The position numbers and the translations under genes are program-made. From DATBLE01 sp963734065 (GTDB taxonomy: Bacteria; Actinomycetota; Thermoleophilia; Gaiellales; Gaiellaceae), in contig CAVTFN010000004.1 of assembly GCA_963734065.1 (NCBI GenBank), positions 1 through 64,000 on the forward strand: DNA of 64,000 bases. The letters run 5' to 3'. Under the pieces are notes generated by a model. It worked only from the letters and a program-made list of their open reading frames with translations, did no database searches and had not been told where the DNA came from. Shown here one piece after another: positions 17,502-25,408 of this stretch. Positions within the stretch are counted from its first letter, which is position 1. Every line of letters begins with the position of its first letter.

Positions 17502-17846
17502 CTAGTTCGCCAGCGCGTCGTCGAGGGACTCGACGACGCTCAGGGGCCCGGTCAGGTGCGTGATGTCGAAGACGTTCCGCACGGCATGGTCGGACGGACT
17601 GACGATCCGGAAGGCGATGTCGTTCTCGGCCAGGTTGCGCTGGGAGTGGACGAGCGCGTTCAGCGCCGACGAGTCGAGGAACGTCACGTTCGTGAGATCG
17701 ACGACGACGCGTTGGGCGTCGTCGTGCCCCCCGTCGATCGCCCGCGCGACCTCCGGAGCTGTCGCCATGTCGATCTCGCCGACGATGGCGACGACGACGG
17801 CGTCCCCGACCCTGGACGACCTGAGCTCGAAGGGGGTATCGCTCAC
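17502..17846 (-). CDS. STAS-domain anti-anti-sigma factor (second type)
   Basis: From GTG 17846, 114 residues: VVVAIVGEIDMATAPEVARA, VVVDLTNVTFLDSSALNALV and a C-terminal helix. The DSS site is the expected phosphorylation position. It diverges from the other two STAS proteins of the cluster, so it probably answers to a different kinase. It lies downstream of and on the same strand as the SpoIIE-type phosphatase, 50 bases apart, and may be its substrate. The start is not strongly fixed by a ribosome site. Confidence 0.82.
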   Translation of the reverse strand: MSDTPFELRSSRVGDAVVVAIVGEIDMATAPEVARAIDGGHDDAQRVVVDLTNVTFLDSSALNALVHSQRNLAENDIAFRIVSPSDHAVRNVFDITHLTGPLSVVESLDDALAN

Positions 17847-17896
17847 GGCTGGGGCCCGCTGATTCGGAATTGCGGCACCGACGCTACCACGGATCG

Positions 17897-20473
17897 TTAC
17901 GGGGCCGCGGGCGCGTACTCGGCTTCGACCGGGGGCTGGGACCGCACCCGACACTCCAGGATCACCCGGGTGCCGTGCAGGCCCGTCTGGATGTCCGTCG
18001 AGTGCATCAGGTGCTCCATCAGCCCGATGCCGCGGCCACGCTCTTCGGAGGGAGGCTCGTCCCGCCACGTTCCGTAGTCCTCGATCACGATGCGGAGCAC
18101 TCCGCCCTCGGCCTCTGCCAGGGTGACCTTGACCGGGCCGCCGCCGCTGTCGCGGTAGCCGTGTTCGATCGCGTTGTTGCAGGCTTCGCTGACGGCCAGC
18201 ACGACGTTGGCGGCCTCCTCGTGGTCGATCCCGCGGTTGGCGAGCCAGGCGCGCAGCCGGCGGCGCATGCCCCGCAGCGCGGACGGGTCGGCAGGGAGTT
18301 CCACCTCGAACGGGAGCTGTTGCAGGTCGAGCGAGAGGAGCAGCAGCGCGACGTCGTCGTCCGGCGAGCCGATCGCGTCCTCGATCCTCCCCAGGATCGC
18401 GTCCGGGGTCAGGACCCGCTCCGATCCGAGCACCTCGGCGAGGTAGGCGATCGCGTCCTCGATGTTCCGCCCGCGCCGCTCGATCAGACCGTCCGTGTAC
18501 ATGAGGAGCGCGCCGCGGTCGGGCAGGGACAGCTTCGCCTCCACGATGTCGACCGGCACGGCCACGCCCACCGGAGGCGCGCTCGCACCGTCGAGTCTCG
18601 TCAGCTCGCCCGAGTCACGGTCGAGCAGCAGCGGCGGTGGATGGCCGACGCAGGAGTACGCGAGCTCGCCCGCGTACGGGTCGATGGTGACGACGGCGAC
18701 CGTGATCATCTCCTCGCCGTCCGCGTGCCGGAGCATCCGTCGGATGATCTCGGCCGGCGATGCGAGGTCGTGGGCGTAGACCTCGAACGTGTGACGCTGG
18801 CGGCTCATCACCGTCGCCGCCCCGATGCCCTTGCCGCTGACGTCGCCGACGCACAGATGGACGGTCCCGTCGGGCCGCCGCACGGCGTCGTACCAGTCGC
18901 CCCCGACCTCGACCGCGTCGGCGCCCGCCAGATAGTGCCCTGCGAGCTCCAGGCCGTCGCCGCTCGGCAGGCGCTCGGGAAGCAGGCTGCGCTGGAGCCG
19001 GACCGCGAGCTCATGCTCCTGGACGAAGCGCCAGGCGCGTTCGAGCGCGCGCGCCGCCTGGTCGGCGAAGGAACGGAGCACGGCCCAGTCGCGTGACTCG
19101 AGGTAGGCGGCGGTGCTCAGCAGGCTGATCGTCCCGACGGGTTCGTCTCCGGACCCGGCGATCGGGAGGCCGTGCACCGCCCGCATGCCTCTGCCGGTCT
19201 TCGTGTACAGGTCGCGAAGCGCCGGCTCGCGCTCGAGCGAAACCGTCCTCGGGCCCTCTTTCCCGAGCGGCGCGACCAGCTCGAGGATGCGGGCACTCTC
19301 GGTGATTCGGCGCGCCCGCACCAGGCGCGACGCCGCCCGGACCTGTAGCCGGCCGTGGCTCTCGATCCCGACGATCGCCACCGCATTCGGGAACGAGCCG
19401 CTCAACGACGCGAGCAGGGCATCCCCGACCTGCGTCGGAGTGCTGGCGGACGCGAGTGCCCGGCTGAGGCTGCTCCATGTGCGCGCGCGCTCGTTGTGGA
19501 GCTCCGCCTCCCGGCGAGCCCGGTGCGTCACGAAGCCGAGCGTTGCCAGCACGAGCAGCACGGCGGCGAGCACCGACCCGAGCTCCAGGAAAAGTGCCCG
19601 CCGCGCCGACGCGAACACCGACGAGCGCGACCGGTCGATCGCCGTGACCCAGCCGGGCACCGGCGCCGTGGCGAAGGCGACCACGTCGTCGCCGTTCCCG
19701 TCGAAGCCCCGGCCCGAGACGACGCCCGTGGTCATCCCCTTGATCCGCTCGAGCAGGGCCGTGTTCCTCACGTGCGCGAGCCCGCCGAGGAGAAGCCGGC
19801 CGTTGCGGTCGACCAGCTGGAGGTTGCCGTAGCCGAGCTCGAGCGCCTGCCTGCTATCGCCCACCGTCCGCAGGAGCGTGCTCCCGGCGAGGACACCGGT
19901 GAAGGTCCCGCCGGGACCGAACGTCGGGACTGCCACGACGATGACCGGCTGGTGGACGGCCTTGCCGATCAGGCCAGCGCTCACGTAGGGCCTGTGAGAG
20001 GCGACGACCGCTCGGAAATAGTCGCGGTTCGCGAGGCTTCCGGAGGGTCTCGGCCCGGGCCGGTTCGTCGCCTGGACGAAGCCCTCGCGGTCGATCCAAC
20101 CGATTCCTCCCGTGAAGGGGGCCGCGCCGGGCCGGCTGACCCGCCGGAAGTACGGCCCCATCCGCGGCGGCTGCCGCCCGACCACGGACGGCGCCTTGGC
20201 GATCGACGAGAGCGTCTGGATCTGGCCGGTGAACGAGGTGTCGACGAGCGCCGCGACGGCGACGACCCGGGCGCGGAGATCGCTCTCGGCCTGCGCCTTC
20301 GCGTCGTCGTACTGCTGCCAGGCGAGAACGATCGAGAGGCCGGCGAGCAGGAGCACGGCCACGCAGCCGCCGACGATGATCCACCGGCGCAGGGCAGCCG
20401 AGTCGCGTTGCAGGACGTCGATCGGGCCGATCTCGCCGGAGACATCCGCTCGGTTTCGGCGAAACCAGCTCAT
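17897..20473 (-). CDS. Membrane receptor phosphatase: dCache-like, GAF, SpoIIE, HATPase
   Basis: About 858 residues. A first helix (IIVGGCVAVLLLAGLSIVL, ~35-53) leads to an extracytoplasmic region of ~240 residues resembling a dCache sensor (GGIGWIDREGFVQATNRPG, then SLANRDYFRAVV). A second helix is near 298-318. Inside are a GAF-like domain (~330-480), a SpoIIE PP2C domain (VEVGGDWYDAV, DVSGKGIGAATVMSR, LLMYTDGLIERRG) and a C-terminal HATPase_c_2 kinase-like domain (VSEACNNAIEHGY, then GRGIGLMEHLM). It could both dephosphorylate a STAS antagonist and bind or phosphorylate one. Start ATG 20473 follows GGGGAGG; GTG 20476 precedes it. It is the probable signal input of the module. Confidence 0.9.
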   Translation of the reverse strand: MSWFRRNRADVSGEIGPIDVLQRDSAALRRWIIVGGCVAVLLLAGLSIVLAWQQYDDAKAQAESDLRARVVAVAALVDTSFTGQIQTLSSIAKAPSVVGRQPPRMGPYFRRVSRPGAAPFTGGIGWIDREGFVQATNRPGPRPSGSLANRDYFRAVVASHRPYVSAGLIGKAVHQPVIVVAVPTFGPGGTFTGVLAGSTLLRTVGDSRQALELGYGNLQLVDRNGRLLLGGLAHVRNTALLERIKGMTTGVVSGRGFDGNGDDVVAFATAPVPGWVTAIDRSRSSVFASARRALFLELGSVLAAVLLVLATLGFVTHRARREAELHNERARTWSSLSRALASASTPTQVGDALLASLSGSFPNAVAIVGIESHGRLQVRAASRLVRARRITESARILELVAPLGKEGPRTVSLEREPALRDLYTKTGRGMRAVHGLPIAGSGDEPVGTISLLSTAAYLESRDWAVLRSFADQAARALERAWRFVQEHELAVRLQRSLLPERLPSGDGLELAGHYLAGADAVEVGGDWYDAVRRPDGTVHLCVGDVSGKGIGAATVMSRQRHTFEVYAHDLASPAEIIRRMLRHADGEEMITVAVVTIDPYAGELAYSCVGHPPPLLLDRDSGELTRLDGASAPPVGVAVPVDIVEAKLSLPDRGALLMYTDGLIERRGRNIEDAIAYLAEVLGSERVLTPDAILGRIEDAIGSPDDDVALLLLSLDLQQLPFEVELPADPSALRGMRRRLRAWLANRGIDHEEAANVVLAVSEACNNAIEHGYRDSGGGPVKVTLAEAEGGVLRIVIEDYGTWRDEPPSEERGRGIGLMEHLMHSTDIQTGLHGTRVILECRVRSQPPVEAEYAPAAP

Positions 20474-20576
20474 CACTCGCCTCCCCCCTCCCCCATGGCA
20501 CGGTGAGGGTACTTCACGTGGCCGGCAGGGGCGAGAACGATGTTCAAGCCTTGTTCAAACCGGATAGACCGGAGTG

Positions 20577-20906
20577 ATGACCTCGGAGCTGCGCAGAGGG
20601 ATGAACGAGAGCCTGTTCCGGCTCCTCAACGAGCGGCTCGAGCAAAGGGCGGCGGTCGAGAGAGGCCCGGAGGCGACGTTCGAGATCGTCTGCGAATGCG
20701 CCCGCGAAGAGTGCACCGTCCGGATCCCGATCCTGGTCGCCGAGTACGAGGTTGTTCGATCTGAGCCGACGAAGTTCGTCGTCGTCGCCGGGCATGCGGA
20801 CGCTTCGGTCGAGCGCGTCGTAGATGCCGGCGACGGCTACGAGATCGTCGAAAAGCTGGGCGAGGCTGCCCTCGTTGCCGAGGTCGAGAATCCTCGCGAC
20901 GGCTAG
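20577..20906 (+). CDS. Conserved hypothetical protein with CECAREEC motif, 109 aa
   Basis: From ATG 20577: TSELRRGMNESLFRLLNERL, a helix, then FEIVCECAREECTVRIPILV and EYEVVRSEPTKFVVVAGHAD. Close relatives of this short protein are familiar from actinobacterial genomes without a name or function. The three Cys in CECAREEC could bind a metal, which is an inference. It is divergent from the SpoIIE-type receptor and 10 bases before the MerR-HATPase gene. Confidence 0.65.
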   Translation: MTSELRRGMNESLFRLLNERLEQRAAVERGPEATFEIVCECAREECTVRIPILVAEYEVVRSEPTKFVVVAGHADASVERVVDAGDGYEIVEKLGEAALVAEVENPRDG

Positions 20907-20916
20907 GAACCGGCCG

Positions 20917-21558
20917 GTGCGGCGGGCGGAGGGCGCGCCCGAGCCGGGCGGGCTCCTCGAGATCGGCGCGGTCGCACGCGAGCTCGGCGTCGCGCCGAGC
21001 ACGCTCCGCACCTGGGAGCGCCGGTACCGCGTCGTCGTTCCGCAGCGGGGTCGAAGAGGACAGCGCCTCTACGACCAGGAGCAGGTGGCGACGTTGCGGC
21101 GCGTTCTGGCCCAGGTGCGTCGCGGAGCACGTGCGAGCGCCGCTCACGACTTGGCGGTGATCCCGAGCCCGGTGCGCACCGCTTCGGTTCGTCTCCAGCC
21201 CTCCGCGCACGCACCGCTCCAGGCCAGACAGGCGATCGACGACCTGCTGGGCGAGCTCGACAACCCACGGTTTGCCTTCTATCTGCGCCTGGTCGCGAGC
21301 GAGCTGGTGAAGAACGCCTTCCTCCACGGCTCCCAACGCCACCAGATCCGGATGGACGCGAAGCTCTTCCGCGACGCAGCGGAACTTCGCGTGCACAACG
21401 GCGGCGGGCGACTCACGCTGAGAATGCTGCGCAGACGCCGTCGCGAGGGAGGCCGCGGGCTCGACATCGTCGACGCGCTCGCCGATGCCTGGTCGATCGA
21501 CACGGGCCCGCCGGGCACGACGATCACCGTCCGCCTGTCGGTCGCCCACTCCGCCTGA
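20917..21558 (+). CDS. MerR-type DNA-binding domain fused to RsbW-like HATPase
   Basis: From GTG 20917, 213 residues. Residues ~13-75 are a MerR winged helix (LEIGAVARELGVAPSTLRTW, then ERRYRVVVP and YDQEQVATLRRVLAQ). Residues ~105-210 are an RsbW-type ATPase: an N box (ASELVKNAFLHGS), a G1 box written VHNGGG where D-x-G-x-G is expected, and a G2 box (GGRGLDIVDALAD). The Asp of G1 is Asn, which may weaken ATP use. Such a fusion would link nucleotide or antagonist binding directly to DNA binding. It lies between the SpoIIE receptor and a STAS gene. The role is inferred. Confidence 0.8.
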   Translation: MRRAEGAPEPGGLLEIGAVARELGVAPSTLRTWERRYRVVVPQRGRRGQRLYDQEQVATLRRVLAQVRRGARASAAHDLAVIPSPVRTASVRLQPSAHAPLQARQAIDDLLGELDNPRFAFYLRLVASELVKNAFLHGSQRHQIRMDAKLFRDAAELRVHNGGGRLTLRMLRRRRREGGRGLDIVDALADAWSIDTGPPGTTITVRLSVAHSA

Positions 21559-21567
21559 CCGCTGGGC

Positions 21568-21593
21568 GTTTGGGACCTCGAGCCGTTTGGGTA
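21568..21593 (+). promoter_or_regulatory. Possible SigB/SigF-type promoter before STAS gene
   Basis: GTTT (21568-21571) and GGGTA (21589-21593) are separated by 17 bases, slightly long for the consensus. The site is 12 bases before the TTG start of the STAS gene. Confidence 0.4.
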
Positions 21594-21605
21594 GGTTGAG
21601 CCGGG

Positions 21606-21992
21606 TTGGAATTCAAGCTCGCCACTGCGGACCTCGGAAACGGCGTGTCCACCGTCAGCGTCGCGGGCGAGGTGGATCTCGCCACTGCACCGGAGCTGAA
21701 GGAGGCGCTGGCCGACGTCATCAACGACGGGGCGAGAGGCGTTCTGGTCGACCTCTCCAACGCCACCTTCATCGACTCGACCACTCTCGGCGTCCTGATG
21801 GGTGCGGTGAAGCGCCTGCGGCCGGCAGGCGGCGAGCTGGCGATCGCCTGCCACGACCCGAATATCCGCAAGATCTTCGAGATCACGCTGCTGGACCGCG
21901 TGTTCGAGATCTTCGACACGCCCGGTGCCGGGGTCGAGCACCTGCAGGAGGTCGGCGCCGCGGCCGCCTCCGACCTCAGTCCTCGGGGCTGA
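21606..21992 (+). CDS. STAS-domain anti-anti-sigma factor (third copy)
   Basis: A 128-residue protein from TTG 21606: STVSVAGEVDLATAPELKEA, VDLSNATFIDSTTLGVLMGA, EITLLDRVFEIFDT. It is nearly the same in plan and sequence as the STAS protein at 15919-16338, including the DST phosphosite, so the two arose by duplication. Its 3' end overlaps that of the convergent RsbW gene by 17 bases. It is a likely partner of one of the two adjacent anti-sigma ATPases. Confidence 0.85.
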   Translation: MEFKLATADLGNGVSTVSVAGEVDLATAPELKEALADVINDGARGVLVDLSNATFIDSTTLGVLMGAVKRLRPAGGELAIACHDPNIRKIFEITLLDRVFEIFDTPGAGVEHLQEVGAAAASDLSPRG

Positions 21993-22404
21993 ACCGCTTC
22001 ACGAAGGCGACGCGCGTGCCGGTGCCCGCGCTGGAGACGCTCAGCTCGTCCGTCAGCACGCGGATGATCATCAGGCCGTTGCCGCCGCCATTCCGGTCCG
22101 AGGTGGCCGGCGGGACGTCGAGCTCGAAGCCCGAGCCCGTGTCCTCGACCTCGACCGCCACCATCCCAGCGCTCGACCGTGTAGCGGACGACGATCTCAC
22201 CCGCTCCGGCGTCGCCGCCGTAGGCATGCTGGATCACGTTCGTACAGGCCTCCGTCACCGCCAGCTTGAGGTCGGAGACGATCTCGCGGGAGGCACCTGC
22301 GTTGCCGCGCGACACCGGCGAGCGCCAGCCGGATCAAGCGCGAGGTTCTGCGGCCTCGCGTCGAGCGTCAACTCGACTGTCTTGCCGGGCGATGCTCGTG
22401 ACAT
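21976..22404 (-). CDS. RsbW-like anti-sigma ATPase, frameshifted
   Basis: Read from ATG 22404: MSRASPGKTVELTLDARPQN, a break at GATC 22332-22335, another just after, then DLKLAVTEACTNVIQHAYGG (N box), a break near 22165, and VEVEDTGSGFELDVPP (G1) with GGNGLMIIRVLTDELSV (G2). About 142 residues, the usual length for RsbW. RsbW-type kinases bind the sigma factor and phosphorylate the STAS antagonist. It begins four bases after the sigma factor stop and must be co-transcribed with it. Confidence 0.85.
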
Positions 22405-22408
22405 CGGT

Positions 22409-23169
22409 TCATGGCTCTTCGATCTCCTCGCTCAACTTCTCCAGTGCCCGCCGGATCAAACGGGAAACGTGCATCTGCGAGATTCCGATCTCGACCGCGA
22501 TCTGCGACTGCGTCAAGCCTTCCACGAATCGCAGCTGGACGATGCGCCGCTCGCGGTCGTCGAGCGCACTTGAGTCCCGACGCAAGCAGCTCGCGATTCT
22601 CGGCCGCCTCGTAGCCGCGCTCCTCGTCGTCGATCAGGTCGATCAGCTCGGCGCCCGCACCCTCGTCGCGAGTCGAGCGCGCGGGTGAGCGACCGGGACG
22701 CGTATGCCCGCCCCACCTCGAGCGCCTCGACCACCTCTTCCTCGTCGACCCCGGCCTCCTCGGCGAGCTCGGCGATCGTCGGCGACCGGCCGAGCGTCGC
22801 CGTCAGCTCCTCGATCAGGCGCGACAGCCGGTAGTGCAGCTCCTTCAGCCGCCGCGGGACGGTCACCGACCAGCCCCGGTCGCGGAAGTGACGCTTCAGC
22901 TCACCGACCACCGTCGGGAAGACGTACGTCATCAATTCGACGTCCCGGTCGAGGTCGAACCGCTCGATCGCCTTGATCAGCCCGACCGACGCGACCTGCT
23001 CGAGGTCGTCGAGCTGCTCCCCACGGCCCGAGTAGCGGTAGGCGATGCTACGCACGACCGGGATGAAGCTCTCGATCAGGCGGTCGCGGGCCGCAATGTC
23101 GCCCGTTTCCCGGTAGGCGCGCAGGAGCGCGCGGCGATCCGTCTCCGAAACGGAGCCGGGACTCGTCAA
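22409..23169 (-). CDS. SigB/SigF-type stress sigma factor, frameshifted
   Basis: About 253 residues with sigma regions 2, 3 and 4: PVVRSIAYRYSGRGEQLDDL, VGLIKAIERFDLDRDVELMT, WSVTVPRRLKELHYRLSRLI, then after breaks near 22670 and 22575 REXRIVQLRF-type region 4 (IVQLRFVEGLTQSQIAVEIG, then ISQMHVSRLIRRALEKLSEE). This is the SigB/F/G class controlled by partner switching. The start is TTG 23169, overlapping the TGA of the gene before it (TTGA), so translation is coupled. SigB-type promoter matches in the same cluster are its likely targets. Confidence 0.88.
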
Positions 23170-23570
23170 CCCCCAGGCACCACCTCGGCGGCCTGCCTGT
23201 TCTTGCGCAGGACCACCGCCGGCGTCCCCTCGTCGACGAAGTCGACGTGGTCGACCAGCCGGCCGAGGCAGCTCAGCAGGTCGAGGCCGTCGTCGCTGTC
23301 GGGGAACCGCCGGTCGAGCGGCTCTCCCTCCGACCCGGTCACGATCACCGTGAGACCGCTCTCGTCGCTGGACAGGGCAACGGTCGCGCTGCCGTCACGC
23401 GCGGGCACCGAGCGCAGCGCGAGCTCGATCGCCAGCTGAAGGTCGTCGATCGCCTCGAAGCCGAGTCCCAGCTGCGACCCGAAACCCGCCGTCACCAGCC
23501 GGGCGACGTTGACGAAGCCCTCGACGGGCAGGGCAACCGACACCGCGTTCCTGCTCCCCGGCTCGTCCAC
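23166..23570 (-). CDS. Second RsbW-like ATP-binding protein, upstream of sigma gene
   Basis: From GTG 23570, 134 residues (or from GTG 23543, which has GGGGAG before it). The fold matches RsbW: VALPVEGFVNVARLVTAGFG, FEAIDDLQLAIELALRSV in the N-box place, and a divergent ending DGLDLLSCLGRLVDHVDFVD. The G1 and G2 boxes are degenerate: VTGSEGEPLDRRFPD replaces D-x-G-x-G. It may bind the sigma factor or antagonist without kinase activity. Its TGA overlaps the sigma start. Two ATPases flanking one sigma gene is unusual. Confidence 0.7.
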   Translation of the reverse strand: MDEPGSRNAVSVALPVEGFVNVARLVTAGFGSQLGLGFEAIDDLQLAIELALRSVPARDGSATVALSSDESGLTVIVTGSEGEPLDRRFPDSDDGLDLLSCLGRLVDHVDFVDEGTPAVVLRKNRQAAEVVPGG

Positions 23571-23622
23571 GGCGGGAGAGATACCACAGGCACCGCGCGG
23601 GCAAACGTCCGAGGACGGCGGT

Positions 23623-23949
23623 TCAGCCCGCGCCGGCGCGCGATTCTTCTCGACCGACCTGCTGCGAGAGCGTCCGCTCGACGTCGCCGAGCGTCGCGCG
23701 GCCGCGCAGGCAGGCGAACCGCTTGCGGTCCTGGAACATGACGATGGAGGGGATCTCCTGCACTCCGAGCCGTTGGACGAGATCGGGCCGGTCGTCCGCG
23801 TCGACACGCTCGACCCGCACCCGCTCGCGCTCCCGGACCTGGAGCCGGGCGAGCACTGACTCCATCCGCCGCCCCACTCCCGAGGTCCGCCTGGTGACCA
23901 GAAGCACGAGGATGTCGGAGGCGTCCGCCACGACGTTGCTGATTCCCAT
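23623..23949 (-). CDS. Thioredoxin-fold protein lacking the CxxC site
   Basis: 108 residues with a thioredoxin-like order: ILVLLVTRRTSGVGRRMESV, DADDRPDLVQRLGVQEIPSI (with the cis-Pro) and VMFQDRKRFACLRGR. The position of the redox pair CxxC reads TRRTSGVG, so it cannot act as a disulfide reductase. It may be a scaffold or sensor. The ATG at 23949 abuts an inverted repeat with no ribosome site near; GTG 23931 is a possible alternative start. It is the first gene of the strand leading to the ATPase-sigma-RsbW operon. Confidence 0.6.
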   Translation of the reverse strand: MGISNVVADASDILVLLVTRRTSGVGRRMESVLARLQVRERERVRVERVDADDRPDLVQRLGVQEIPSIVMFQDRKRFACLRGRATLGDVERTLSQQVGREESRAGAG

Positions 23950-23967
23950 GGTTTCAGCAGGGAAACC
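23931..23967 (-). promoter_or_regulatory. Inverted repeat and possible stress promoter before thioredoxin-like gene
   Basis: GGTTTC (23950-23955) and GAAACC (23962-23967) form a perfect inverted repeat. On the minus strand GTTT, 15 bases and GGGAAT resemble a SigB promoter, which would place the -10 inside the first codons of the annotated gene. A further AAACCTCAG / CTGAGGTTT pair spans 23963-23971 and 24020-24028. These readings compete; none is proved. Confidence 0.35.
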
Positions 23968-24077
23968 TCAGGTGCCGCCTGGTGCGTTCGTCCCAGACTC
24001 ACGATGTCCGGGCCTGCTGCTGAGGTTTGCCTGACGTCGTGGATGCGCCCCCGGAATCGCCGCGTTCGAAGAAAGCC

Positions 24078-24569
24078 ATGGCCCGCAGCGCCGTCCGGTC
24101 CGGCGGCCACTGGGTCGGCTACGGCTGGTTCATGTCGTTCGGGACGGTGCTGCCGCTGTTCATCTTCCTCGGCGGCTACGTCGTCCACCTGACCTTCGTC
24201 GGCGCCCCGCTTGCGCGGAGGATCTACCGCCTCGGGATCTGGACGTCCACACTCGGCCAGGACCCGCCCGGAAAGGAGAAGGTCGACGCGAAGATGGCGG
24301 GCTCCACGAAGAAGCCGTTCTTCGAGCGCGTCCGTCCGTACTCGCCTCCCGGCTGGCTCGAGCGCCGTAGCGCTCCGGTGTCGACGCCGGTCCGGGTCGT
24401 CTGGTTCGTCCTCGTCGGCTGGTGGCTGGGCGCGGTCTGGGTGATCGTCTCCTGGAGCCCGTTCCTCCTGCCCTACCCGCTGTTCGACACGGTCGCCGCC
24501 CTGCTGGGCGAGGTGCCGAGCACGATGACGCTCGCCCAGCCCGACCCGGCAGGTACGCCGCCGGCATGA
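24078..24569 (+). CDS. Membrane protein, possibly YccF-like
   Basis: 163 residues from ATG 24078, with two clear membrane regions: WFMSFGTVLPLFIFLGGYVV near the N-terminus and VRVVWFVLVGWWLGAVWVIV near residue 115. The second resembles the WFxLVGWWL motif of YccF-domain proteins. Between them is a basic loop (GKEKVDAKMAGSTKKPFFER). An upstream in-frame TTG at 24027 could add 17 residues. Function unknown; it follows the stress cluster and may be a member. Confidence 0.55.
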   Translation: MARSAVRSGGHWVGYGWFMSFGTVLPLFIFLGGYVVHLTFVGAPLARRIYRLGIWTSTLGQDPPGKEKVDAKMAGSTKKPFFERVRPYSPPGWLERRSAPVSTPVRVVWFVLVGWWLGAVWVIVSWSPFLLPYPLFDTVAALLGEVPSTMTLAQPDPAGTPPA

Positions 24570-24585
24570 GCTCTCCGGGCTGAGC

Positions 24586-25377
24586 GTGTTCTTCTTCCTC
24601 GACAGCTGGGAGCTGGCAGCGATCATCTTCGCAATCGTCGGCGGCGCGACGCTCGCCGGGTTCGCGGGCGGGCGGTACCTACGCGAGCACTCTGCCTCGC
24701 TGCGCGAGCCCTACGGGGTGCTCCAGGCGGCGCTGCTCGGCGTGGTCGGCCTCCTGCTCGCCTTCGGGCTCACCCTGGCGGTCGATCGGTACCAGAACCG
24801 CCGGGCCGCCCTCGTCGAGGAGTCGAATGCGATCGGCACCACCTACCTGCGCGCCCAGCTGATCGCCGAGCCGCAGCGCAATGAGTCGCTGGCACTGCTC
24901 CGCCGCTACGCGACGCTGGCGCTGCGCGTCACCCACGAGGTACCGAACAGCGATGCGATACGGCGCACGAGCGCCGAGGAGGGCGTCGTCCAACGGCGGC
25001 TCTGGCGACTTGCGGGCAGGCGATCGCGGGGGCGCCCGTGGCGAGTGCCCCGCGGCTCTACGTCGACAGCCTGAACTCGACGATCGACCAGCAGGTCGTG
25101 CCCGATCTGAGCACGCTGGCCAACCGCGTGCCGAGTGCCGTCCTGGCGGTCGAGGTGATCGGCGCCGCCGTCGCCCTCGGGCTGCTCGCGCTCCACATCT
25201 CGCTGCTCGGCCGCGGGCTGCTGCCGATGCTGGCCGCCGCCGCGCTCGTGACCATGCTGCTGTTGGTCACGTTCGACCTCGACCGCCCCACGCGCGGCCT
25301 GATCGAGGTGCCCGACGCCCCCTTGAAGGCGCTGCGCGCGTCGATGATTCTTCCGCCCGCCGCGAGCCGGGCCCTAA
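24586..25377 (+). CDS. DUF4239 (bestrophin-like) membrane protein, frameshifted
   Basis: From GTG 24586: an N-terminal helix (ELAAIIFAIVGGATLAGFAG), then LREPYGVLQAALLGVVGLLL with AFGLTLAVDRYQNRRAALVE and EESNAIGTTYLRAQL, the DUF4239 core. The frame breaks near 25020, where a base is missing from a G run, and resumes as GQAIAGAPVASAPRLYVDSL and two C-terminal helices. The true stop is uncertain: the resumed frame runs on into the VOC gene, while TAA 25375-25377 one frame away fits the expected end and would need a further shift. Function of the family is unknown. Confidence 0.65.
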
Positions 25378-25408
25378 TGCAACCGCGCGAAGCTAGGCTC
25401 GTGCTGCG

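Noticed and set aside
17870..19096. Long plus-strand frame opposite the SpoIIE-type receptor gene
   Set aside because: It is a GC-rich shadow of the minus-strand gene; its translation is low-complexity Arg/Asp/Val/Pro text with no domain.
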